Source of the DNA: CALNYS01 sp942490855
GTDB taxonomy: Bacteria; Planctomycetota; Phycisphaerae; Phycisphaerales; UBA1924
Length of the DNA: 64,000 nt
Assembly (NCBI GenBank): GCA_942490855.1
Contig: CALNYS010000004.1
Coordinates: forward strand, 1,456,541-1,520,540
Reading direction: 5' to 3'
The position numbers were made by a program, and so were the translations under genes. Positions 25,971 through 32,730 of this stretch are shown here, piece after piece. Below the pieces are notes generated by a model. That model ran no database searches. It worked only from the letters and a program-made list of their open reading frames with translations, and was not told the origin of the DNA. Positions within the stretch are counted from its first letter, which is position 1. Every line of letters starts with the position of its first letter.

Positions 25971-26423
25971 ATGACAGAGCCGTTGAAGCTACTCCTTGTC
26001 GACGATGACTCGTCGTTCGCCTTCCTCGCCCGTTCAGCCCTCGAAATGGCGGTCTCGCCGGAGACGCCGTACACCCTTACGGTGCTCGAGGACGGTCAGT
26101 ACGCGGTCGACTACATCCTCGGCGTCGGTGAGTACGCCGACCGCATCCGCCACCCGCTGCCGCACCTGGTGCTGCTCGACCAACGCATGAACCTGATGGA
26201 CGGCGCGGACGTGCTGCGCGAGCTCAAGGGCCACGACGTCGGCCGCTCGATCCCGATGTGCATCATGAGCACGTCGGACCAGACGAAGCAGAAGCAGAAG
26301 TCCTACGAGCTCGGCGCGACGTTCTGCATCACCAAGCCGCTGAAACTCGAAGATCTCGCCGCGAAGCTGAAGCTCGTCGTCGAGTTCGCCACCCAGGTGC
26401 TCGAGCTGCCGCGCGTCGGCTAG
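25971..26423 (+). CDS. Single-domain response regulator
   Basis: The 150-residue protein is a stand-alone receiver: LLLVDDDSSFAFL, phospho-Asp in LVLLDQRMNLMDG, the Thr/Ser switch in CIMSTSDQ and Lys in CITKPLK. It has the longer loop typical of Rcp1-like regulators. It begins 16 bases after the CheB-CheR hybrid and is probably its partner, because the hybrid's own receiver is covalently attached. Only 12 bases separate its stop from the convergent kinase gene, and I see no terminator between them. Confidence 0.9.
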   Translation: MTEPLKLLLVDDDSSFAFLARSALEMAVSPETPYTLTVLEDGQYAVDYILGVGEYADRIRHPLPHLVLLDQRMNLMDGADVLRELKGHDVGRSIPMCIMSTSDQTKQKQKSYELGATFCITKPLKLEDLAAKLKLVVEFATQVLELPRVG

Positions 26424-26435
26424 CGCGCGTGCGGC

Positions 26436-28004
26436 CTACGCCGCGATACGCAGCGGTTCTGCCGGGACGCGGATCGACCCGAGGATCTCATCGGTCGGGA
26501 ACGGGCGCTCCCACACCCCGCCCAGCTCGGTCGCGAAGCGGAACGAGTTGTCGCCGCGCGTCTTCGAGGCCTTGTGCGACGCTTGCTCCAGGCGATCGAC
26601 CCATGCCGACGGGTCCTTCGACGGGCCCGCGACCAGGACCTCGCGCTCGCCGAGGATGCGGACGAGGTCGTTCGTTCGGCATGTGGCTTTCAGGAACTCC
26701 CCGATGGAGTCGGCGCAGGCGCCGGCGCCGGGGGTGCAGCGGAGCATCGCGAGGGGCTGCGTTTCGTATTTCGAGTCCAGATGATGGAGATAGGCCTGCA
26801 TCAGGGCTTTGGGGCGCGCCTGCGGCACGATCATCGAGAAGCGGCTGCCATCGCCGAGCTCGCTGGCGACCTCGAGACGCCCGAAGTTAATCGTGACGAG
26901 CTGCGTGGCGATCGAGAGCCCGAGCCCGAACCCCTTGGTCCGCGCGTGCTCGTCGTTGGGCGCTTGCTTGAAGCGATCGAAGATCAGGGCGAGGTCTTCC
27001 TGCGCGATCCCCGGCCCGGCGTCCACCACCGTGAACCGCACCCAGCAGGGCTCGAGGACCTCGGCGACGACCCGGACCGCGGTCCCGGCGGGCGAGAACT
27101 TGACCGCGTTCCCGATGATGTTCGTGAGCACGCGCTCGGCTTTGAAGGGGTCGACGAAGATGTCGGGGAGCCCGTCGGGGAGGTCGCTCTCGAACGTCAC
27201 ACCCTTGGATCGGGCGCGGGACTTGGCCATCGGCGCGATGTCGCCGAGGAGCTCGGCGGGCGAGACGGGTCGGCGGTCCAGACGCAGGAGCCCGGCGCGC
27301 AGCTTGGTGCTGTCGAGGAAGTCGTCGATCATCCCCGCGAGCTGGTCCGTCGCGCGGTCGACGTACCGCAGATGCTCGGCCTGCTCGTCGGTCACCGGGC
27401 CGGCGAGCCCGTCGCTGATGATCGACGCGAACTCCTTGATGACCGCGATCGGCGTGCGGAAGTCGTGGGCGACGTCGTCAACGAAGTCGTGTGCGGCCTG
27501 CGTGGTCGCCTTGAGCTGTTCGTTGTTGTACGCGAGCTCGCGGTTGGCCCGGCGCAGCTGCACGGAAAGATCGCTGACCGTCTGCGCGAGGCGGTGACGA
27601 CGGAGGCACTCCTTGATCGAGTGCGCGAGGTACGTCCCGTCCGTCATCGCGTTGGCTTTGTTGAGGTAGTCCGCCGCTCCCTGGCGGAACGCGCCGACCG
27701 CGATCTGCTCGCTGCCGCAGGAGGTGGTCACCAGCATCGGGCCGTAGTTGCCGCGGACGAAGTCCGGGAGCCAGTCGAGCGCCGTCGTCCCGTCGAGCTG
27801 GTAGTCGCAGAGGCTCACGCAGGATCGGGTCTCGCCCGTCAGCGAGGCCAGCGCCTCGGCGGGGTCGGAGAAGCACGAGATTTCAACAGCTTCTGAGAGC
27901 GTGGGCGCGATCGCCTCGACGCCCTTGCGCAGGAGATCGGCGTGGGACGCGTTGTCGTCAATAATCACTACAAGAAGAGTTTCCTGTCTATTCGGGGCAC
28001 TCAT
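26436..28004 (-). CDS. Receiver-first histidine kinase with degenerate C-terminal domain (paralogue 1)
   Basis: The 522-residue soluble protein starts at ATG 28004 with GGGAG nine bases upstream; ATG 28019 has no room for a ribosome site. Residues 8-130 are a receiver (VVIIDDNASH, phospho-Asp67 in LCDYQL, switch in VTTSCGS, Lys in YLNKANA). HisKA has His180 in DDVAHDFRTP. HATPase carries NIIGNAVKFSPAG, DAGPGI and TKGFGLGLSIATQL. Residues about 410-515 form an extra domain (AMLRCTPGA...IGEFLKATCRTNDLVRILGEREVLVAGP), which resembles a GGDEF fold without the GGDEF motif; that is inference. It is a close paralogue of the kinase at 29803-31368, and the two flank four stand-alone receivers on the same strand. 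Confidence 0.88.
   Translation of the reverse strand: MSAPNRQETLLVVIIDDNASHADLLRKGVEAIAPTLSEAVEISCFSDPAEALASLTGETRSCVSLCDYQLDGTTALDWLPDFVRGNYGPMLVTTSCGSEQIAVGAFRQGAADYLNKANAMTDGTYLAHSIKECLRRHRLAQTVSDLSVQLRRANRELAYNNEQLKATTQAAHDFVDDVAHDFRTPIAVIKEFASIISDGLAGPVTDEQAEHLRYVDRATDQLAGMIDDFLDSTKLRAGLLRLDRRPVSPAELLGDIAPMAKSRARSKGVTFESDLPDGLPDIFVDPFKAERVLTNIIGNAVKFSPAGTAVRVVAEVLEPCWVRFTVVDAGPGIAQEDLALIFDRFKQAPNDEHARTKGFGLGLSIATQLVTINFGRLEVASELGDGSRFSMIVPQARPKALMQAYLHHLDSKYETQPLAMLRCTPGAGACADSIGEFLKATCRTNDLVRILGEREVLVAGPSKDPSAWVDRLEQASHKASKTRGDNSFRFATELGGVWERPFPTDEILGSIRVPAEPLRIAA
26898..26936. repeat. 39-bp identical repeat shared by the two paralogous kinase genes (copy 1)
   Basis: The 39 bases here are identical, in the same orientation, to 30265-30303. 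Both encode the GLGLSIATQL part of the ATPase lid. Further near-identical stretches lie around the H-box (27429 onward against 30789 onward). This marks the genes as duplicates close enough for recombination or gene conversion. Confidence 0.8.
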
Positions 28005-28191
28005 CGTGGTCGCTCCCATCTTCCAATTGTCATCGACGCAACCGGCCCCGCAGTGCAGTCTGACTTGCCCCCCTGCGCGCGCGAGAACGCCCCCTCAACC
28101 GGGGAGTCCCGCCGGGGAGAGCGTGAGGCAGCGAATTTATCGGCGTGCGGCCCGTTACGACCGTGCCCCCAGAACCGGTGGGGGGCGGGCG

Positions 28192-28581
28192 CTAGGCGGC
28201 TTCCTGCGCGACGAGCCCGAACTCGCGCTCGAGGATCGGCTTCAGCCGGTCCCACACGTGGTTCCCCTTGCGCACGAAGTGGGCGCCGGCCCGCTGGGTG
28301 CGCAAGCGCGTCTCGGGGCTGGCTTCCCCGGTGAGCATGACGATGCGCGTGGACTTCAGGCGCTCGTCCTGCATGAGCTGCTCGCAGATCTCCAGCCCGT
28401 TGCCCGAGGGCATGAGCACGTCGAGGACAATCAGATCCGGAACAGCGTCCGTCGCCGCCCGGACCGCCTCGCGGAGATCGGTAAACGCCATCGTCTCGAG
28501 CCCCAGCGCCTCGCAGCGCTTGGCGAGCGCCGAGAGCATGCCAGAGTCATCGTCGACCAGCATCACGGTTGGGTGGTGCAT
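28192..28581 (-). CDS. Single-domain response regulator with atypical Lys loop
   Basis: The 129-residue protein is a receiver domain alone: VMLVDDDSGML, phospho-Asp in LIVLDVLMPSGNG and switch Thr in VMLTGEAS. The conserved Lys is followed by Gly (VRKGNHVW) rather than the usual Pro. It is the last of four stand-alone receivers in a minus-strand run behind the kinase at 31368. Gaps to its neighbours are short (12 bases upstream). The 187 bases between this gene and the start of the next kinase at 28004 contain no further gene. Confidence 0.88.
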   Translation of the reverse strand: MHHPTVMLVDDDSGMLSALAKRCEALGLETMAFTDLREAVRAATDAVPDLIVLDVLMPSGNGLEICEQLMQDERLKSTRIVMLTGEASPETRLRTQRAGAHFVRKGNHVWDRLKPILEREFGLVAQEAA

Positions 28582-28593
28582 CGTGGGTCCTCC

Positions 28594-28998
28594 TCAGATG
28601 CTGGGGATCTCGATCCGTTCCTCGTGCAGCGCCTGGCGCACGCACTTGACGAGCTCGCCGCTCTCGAACGGCTTACCGAGGAAGCTGAACGCCCCGTGCT
28701 GGTGCGCCAGCGCCCGCAGGCTCGCCGTGTTCTCGCCGGAGATGATGATCAGCGGAACGGGCGGGACGTCCTCGTTGTTGCGCAGCCGCTCGAGAACGCT
28801 GAAGCCGTTCCCAGCGGGCATGTTGACGTCGAGGATGAGCAGGTCCGGCTGGTGCTTCAGCGCCGCGTCGAGGGCCATGTAGCCGTCGTGGGCGATCACC
28901 GTGGTGTAGCCCAGCTTGCTGAGCCGCGCCGAGAGCGCCGCGGTAAACGGCGCGTCATCGTCGGCGATAAGGATCGTGCGTGGTTCGTCGGCGTGCAT
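28594..28998 (-). CDS. Single-domain response regulator
   Basis: The 134-residue receiver has all key residues: ILIADDDAPF, phospho-Asp in LLILDVNMPAGNG, switch Ser in IIISGEN and Lys-Pro in FLGKPFE. There is no output domain. Its start overlaps by one base the stop of the receiver gene at 28998-29405, so translation is coupled. Confidence 0.9.
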   Translation of the reverse strand: MHADEPRTILIADDDAPFTAALSARLSKLGYTTVIAHDGYMALDAALKHQPDLLILDVNMPAGNGFSVLERLRNNEDVPPVPLIIISGENTASLRALAHQHGAFSFLGKPFESGELVKCVRQALHEERIEIPSI

Positions 28999-29405
28999 CA
29001 GGCGTGGCTCCGGTTCTGGGGGTCTGGCGCGCTGTCGGCGCGAAGGGTGAGCTCCGCCTCGATAAGCGAGAGCAGCGTGAGCGTTTCGAATGGCTTGCGA
29101 AGGGTGGTGACGTTCTCGATGTCCCGGAGCTCGCGCCGGAAGTCGTCGCGGAACCCCGTGATCACGACGACGGGGACGTCGCTCGTCTCGCGTAGTCGGT
29201 TGAGCAGGCTCACGCCGTCGCCGCCGGGCATGTTCAGGTCGGTGATGACCAGGTCAACGTCGTGGTCCTCGAAGCGGACCAGCCCCTGGGCGCCGGTCGC
29301 CGCCGTCACGCAGTGGTACCCCTCGGAACCGAGACGGGCGCAGAGCGCGTCGATCAGGTCCGGGTCGTTGTCGATCAGCAGGATGGTTGGTTGGTCGTTG
29401 TGCAT
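28998..29405 (-). CDS. Single-domain response regulator
   Basis: The 135-residue receiver reads ILLIDNDPDL (second acidic position is Asn), phospho-Asp in LVITDLNMPGGDG, switch Thr in VVITGF and Lys-Pro in LRKPFE. The Asn may weaken magnesium binding, but the receiver is probably functional. There is no output domain. It is third in the operon after the kinase at 31368 and the receiver at 29816. Confidence 0.9.
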   Translation of the reverse strand: MHNDQPTILLIDNDPDLIDALCARLGSEGYHCVTAATGAQGLVRFEDHDVDLVITDLNMPGGDGVSLLNRLRETSDVPVVVITGFRDDFRRELRDIENVTTLRKPFETLTLLSLIEAELTLRADSAPDPQNRSHA

Positions 29406-29438
29406 GGTGTTCCTCGGCTCGTCGGTCCGTGTCCGCGC

Positions 29439-29816
29439 CTACGCGGCCGACGAGAGCACGTCGCGTAGAACGCTCAGTAAGTGAGAGGCTTGGTATGGCT
29501 TGGCGAGGAACCGTCGGGCGCCCAGCGATTCCGCTCGCCGTGCGACATCGTCCTGATGGTTGGCGGAAGCGACGATCACGGGCGTCGCCTGTGTCCCTTC
29601 GGGCCCGAGGCGCGCGAGGAACTCGAACCCGTCGATGCCCGGCATCCGGATGTCCAGGATGATCGCGTCGGCTGGGTCCGACGCGTGCAGCTCCAAGGCT
29701 GATTCCCCGTCGCTCGAGCGACGCACCTCGTACCCGGCCGCTTTGAGCCGGACTTCCAAGGCACGCGCCACGCCGTCGTCGTCCTCGACCAAGTGGATCC
29801 GTTCACTCGACGCCAT
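29439..29816 (-). CDS. Single-domain response regulator
   Basis: The start is taken at ATG 29816 (MASSERIHLVEDDDG) because the frame upstream lies inside the kinase gene. The result is a 125-residue receiver with phospho-Asp in AIILDIRMPGIDG, switch Ser in VIVASANHQ and Lys-Pro in FLAKPYQ. It overlaps the end of the upstream kinase gene by 14 bases, so it is translationally coupled to that kinase and its most likely direct partner. Confidence 0.88.
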   Translation of the reverse strand: MASSERIHLVEDDDGVARALEVRLKAAGYEVRRSSDGESALELHASDPADAIILDIRMPGIDGFEFLARLGPEGTQATPVIVASANHQDDVARRAESLGARRFLAKPYQASHLLSVLRDVLSSAA

Positions 29817-31368
29817 CGGTGACCTCCTTCGCCACGCCGGCGGCCTCGAGGAGCACGTCCTCGTCCACCGGCCAGTCCCACGATCCAACTCGACACGTGC
29901 GGCCCCGCAGCGGTCGGGTGTCGGAGGGCGACTGGGTCATCGGGTTCAGGTTGTTCAGCCGCTTGACCCACTCCTCCGGCTCGTCCGCGAGGCCCGCGAC
30001 GAGCAAGGTTCCATCTGGCGCCCGCAGGACGAGATCGCGCGTGCGACACGCCGCGTTCAGGAAGGCGTACAGCTCATCGCTGTCTGCAGGATCCTCGGGT
30101 TCGCAGCGCAGGAGAGCAAGGGGCTTTGTCCCGCCGAACGCGGCGAAGTACCGCGTGCACGCCCTGAGCAGGTTCTCCGGTTCGCTTCGGGGCAGCACGA
30201 CTGAGAACACGCTCCCGCCGTCCGGGAGGTTCTCGACCTCGAGCCGCCCGAAGTTGACCGACGCGAGCTGCGTGGCGATCGAGAGCCCGAGCCCGAACCC
30301 CTTGATCCGCGAGCAGTGCGTGAGATCGGTCTGCCCGAACCGATCGTGCATGAGCGCCATGTCCTCGTCGGAGATCCCAGGGCCCGCGTCCGTGACGGCG
30401 TAGCGCACCCAGCACGCCCCGAGCGGTTCGCACGCGATGCGCACCGTCGAACCCGTGGGGGAGAACTTGATCGCGTTCACCGCGATGTTCGTAAACGCCC
30501 GCGAGGCTTTGTACAGGTCAGCGAACACGCCCGGGAGCGTCTCGGGGATGTCGATCTCGAGCGTTACGCCCTTGCACGACGCGCGGGACGCGAGCGCTGG
30601 CGCAACGATGTCGTACACGTCGCGGGCCGCGAGCGCGCGCCGGTCCAGACGCAGCAGGCCAGCGCGCAAGCGCGCGCTGTCGAGGAAGTCGTCGATCATC
30701 TCCGACAGGTCGACCGTCGCCCGGTCCACGTACTCGAGGTGTTCGAGCTGCTCCGCGGTCACCGGGCCGGAAAGACCGTCGTGGATGATCGACGCGAACT
30801 CCTTAATGACCGCGAGCGGGGTGCGGAAGTCGTGGGCCACGTCGTCCACAAACGCGTGTGCCGCCTCGGTCGTCGCCTGGAGCTGATTGTTCTTGTACGC
30901 CAGCTCGCTGTTCGCCCGACGGAGCTGCTCAGACAGATCCTTCACCGTCTGCGCAGCGCGGTAGCGGCGCAGGCACTCGCGGATCGCCGACGACATGTAC
31001 GCCGCGTCGCTGAACGCCTTCGACTTGTCGAGGAAGTCAGCCGCGCCCGAGCGGAACGACTCCGCCGCGGCTTTCTCAGAACCCGACGACGTCGCGACCA
31101 GGAGCGGACCGTGATCGGCGCGCACGAAATCGGGGATCCAGTCCTGCGCCGTGCAATCACCCAGCTGGTAGTCGCAGATGATCACGCCGTTGGGCTCGCC
31201 GGTCATCGCGGCCAGCGCCTCGGCGGGATCGCTGTGGCAGGTGATCTCAACGCTGTCCGCGAGCTCACCCGCGATCGAGTCGATGCTGCGGCGCATCAGC
31301 CCGGAGTGCGCGTCGTCGTCGTCGATAATCGCAACGCGCAGAATTGATCGTTCTGGTGCTGAATTCAT
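29803..31368 (-). CDS. Receiver-first histidine kinase with degenerate C-terminal domain (paralogue 2)
   Basis: The 521-residue soluble protein starts at ATG 31368 with GGAG eight bases upstream. The receiver (residues 8-130) has phospho-Asp66 in IICDYQL and the switch in VATSSGS. HisKA has His179 in DDVAHDFRTP, and HATPase has AVNAIKFSPTG, DAGPGIS and KGFGLGLSIATQL. The C-terminal region about 405-480 (LALLRCEPE...LYAFLNAACRTRDLVLRAPDG) recalls a GGDEF domain that has lost its active-site motif, as in the paralogue at 26436-28004. A receiver in front of the kinase core suggests it is itself switched by another kinase, i.e. a relay. It heads an operon of four receivers. Confidence 0.88.
   Translation of the reverse strand: MNSAPERSILRVAIIDDDDAHSGLMRRSIDSIAGELADSVEITCHSDPAEALAAMTGEPNGVIICDYQLGDCTAQDWIPDFVRADHGPLLVATSSGSEKAAAESFRSGAADFLDKSKAFSDAAYMSSAIRECLRRYRAAQTVKDLSEQLRRANSELAYKNNQLQATTEAAHAFVDDVAHDFRTPLAVIKEFASIIHDGLSGPVTAEQLEHLEYVDRATVDLSEMIDDFLDSARLRAGLLRLDRRALAARDVYDIVAPALASRASCKGVTLEIDIPETLPGVFADLYKASRAFTNIAVNAIKFSPTGSTVRIACEPLGACWVRYAVTDAGPGISDEDMALMHDRFGQTDLTHCSRIKGFGLGLSIATQLASVNFGRLEVENLPDGGSVFSVVLPRSEPENLLRACTRYFAAFGGTKPLALLRCEPEDPADSDELYAFLNAACRTRDLVLRAPDGTLLVAGLADEPEEWVKRLNNLNPMTQSPSDTRPLRGRTCRVGSWDWPVDEDVLLEAAGVAKEVTDGVE
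30265..30303. repeat. 39-bp identical repeat shared by the two paralogous kinase genes (copy 2)
   Basis: Second copy of the repeat at 26898-26936, same orientation, at the equivalent place in the other kinase gene. The two copies are about 3.4 kb apart and enclose the four stand-alone receiver genes. Confidence 0.8.
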
Positions 31369-31701
31369 ACGTGGCACTCCGCCCTGCCCACCCGGATCGA
31401 CCCGAACGCCCCGCCGCTGGAGCCACGCGGGGATCGCGCAAGAAACACCCGCCCGGTCGTGCCGAACAACGGACCCGTGCCGCCTGGCCCGAGAGGCGCC
31501 GCCCCCCGCACCCGCTGCGCACCCGCTCACCCGTCCTCTAATAAACCCCCGCAGCCACGCCACAGCCCACGCCCACGCGGATAGCCCCCACGGCGGACGC
31601 CAGCGGCAAGCGCCTGCCCGAAAACCAACCCCACGGCCGGCGGCGTCACGTTGGTTGTCAATGGAGCCCCGAGCGGGGGGGCGAATACATCAATCAAGAA
31701 A
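31369..31701. other. Gene-free stretch between kinase operon and tRNA-Gly
   Basis: I see no gene in these 333 bases; the long plus-strand frame crossing them runs into the tRNA complement. A consensus TTGACA on the minus strand (complement of TGTCAA at 31656-31661) has no clear -10 partner. An inverted repeat AACCAAC (31623-31629) / GTTGGTT (31650-31656) lies beside it. The promoter of the kinase-receiver operon must lie here, but I cannot place it. Confidence 0.5.
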
Positions 31702-31772
31702 GCGGGTGACCGGAGTCGAACCGGCGACATTCAGCTTGGGAAGCTGACGTTCTACCACTGAACTACACCCGC
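31702..31772 (-). tRNA. tRNA-Gly, anticodon CCC
   Basis: The 71-base minus-strand cloverleaf has acceptor GCGGGTG/CACCCGC, a D-arm GTTC/GAAC, an anticodon stem TCAGC/GCTGA with loop TTCCCAA (anticodon CCC), and a T-arm GCCGG-TTCGACT-CCGGT. The CCA end is not encoded. Confidence 0.95.
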
Positions 31773-31805
31773 GAACGCCGCCCGAGGTTCGGGCGACCGC
31801 CGCGC

Positions 31806-31834
31806 ATTGTAGACGATGCCGACGCCAGCGTCAT
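31806..31834 (-). promoter_or_regulatory. tRNA-Gly promoter
   Basis: On the minus strand ATGACG and TACAAT are separated by 17 bases, with the -10 ending about 34 bases before the tRNA 5' end. The position and match suit a tRNA promoter. Confidence 0.6.
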
Positions 31835-31892
31835 CACGCCGCCGGGCCCTGGTGGCTCGCGCCGCCCCGCCCGGGCCATCTACACTCCCCCC

Positions 31893-32498
31893 GTGACCAC
31901 CCCCGCACCGCGACCCCCCGTCATCGGCGTCATCGGCGCCGTCGCCTCCGGCAAGAGCGCCGTCACGGCGCGCCTCGTTGGGCTCGGGGCGGTCGCCCTC
32001 GACGCCGACCGGGAAGTGGGGGGGCTGCTCGCGTCGCCGGAGATCGCTATGCGGATCGCGAGCGAGGTGGACCCACGCGCGGTCGCCGACGGCGCGATCG
32101 ACCGGCGCGCGCTCGCGGACGCCGTCTTCTCCGACCCGCACAAGCGAGCCGCGCTCGAGGCGATCCTGCACCCGCCGGTCGCCGAGGCCGCCCGCCGGCT
32201 CGCGGGGTCCCCGCCCGCGGGGGCGACGGCGGTGGTGATCGACGCGCCGCTCCTTCTTGAAGCGGGGCTCGACGCGCTCTGCGACGAGCTCTGGTTCATC
32301 GACACCCCGCGCGCCGACCGCGTCCGGCGCGCCGCCGAGTCACGAGGCTGGGACGTCGCGGAACTGGACCGGCGCGAGCGGGCGCAGCTGAGCGTGGACG
32401 TGAAACGACAGCGCGCCGATCGCGTCATCGACAACTCCGGCACGCTCGACGAGCTCCTCGTCAACGTCGATCGTGCCTTTCAGGGTCTGGGCGCGTAA
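31893..32498 (+). CDS. coaE: Dephospho-CoA kinase
   Basis: CoaE catalyses the last step of coenzyme A synthesis, phosphorylating the 3'-hydroxyl of dephospho-CoA. The 201-residue protein has the P-loop GAVASGKS at 15-22, the family's DAD motif (VALDADREV), a LADAVFSDPHKRAALEAILHP block, VVIDAPLLLEAGLD and an R-rich lid, and ends in VIDNSGTLDEL. Length is normal. The GTG start at 31893 is used because no ATG precedes the P-loop in frame. It lies between the divergent tRNA-Gly and rho. Confidence 0.92.
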   Translation: MTTPAPRPPVIGVIGAVASGKSAVTARLVGLGAVALDADREVGGLLASPEIAMRIASEVDPRAVADGAIDRRALADAVFSDPHKRAALEAILHPPVAEAARRLAGSPPAGATAVVIDAPLLLEAGLDALCDELWFIDTPRADRVRRAAESRGWDVAELDRRERAQLSVDVKRQRADRVIDNSGTLDELLVNVDRAFQGLGA

Positions 32499-32510
32499 CG
32501 AAAACGGTGC

Positions 32511-32538
32511 TTGCGTAGGGCGTGAGGGCGGGTATCAT
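32511..32538 (+). promoter_or_regulatory. Promoter of rho
   Basis: TTGCGT (32511-32516) and TATCAT (32533-32538) are separated by 16 bases, just after the coaE stop codon. It gives a leader of about 185 bases before the rho ATG. Confidence 0.55.
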
Positions 32539-32544
32539 CAGGTG

Positions 32545-32730
32545 GTCTTCGATCGCACGCCGCGAGTGACGCGGCCTCTGATTGATCTCAGCCCACACCC
32601 AACCGCTCGTCGCGACGCCATGTCGGCGTTGTGCTGCAACGGATCTTGCGTGATGGGTCCACCCTGACAGACGCATCTTCTTGCGGGGCCTCAACGCCCT
32701 GCGCGTCCCTCTCCCCTGCGAGAACAGAGC
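32545..32730 (+). other. Long untranslated leader of rho
   Basis: About 186 bases lie between the predicted start site and ATG 32731. They are C-rich and contain no convincing leader peptide with a ribosome site. In E. coli rho is attenuated by Rho itself within its leader, and a C-rich unstructured leader would suit such a rut-like site. That function is inference. Confidence 0.4.

Noticed and set aside
31178..31747. A plus-strand open frame ending in RVTGVEPATFSLGS
   Set aside because: This ending is the familiar translation of the complement of a tRNA gene. The frame covers the antisense of a kinase gene and tRNA-Gly.
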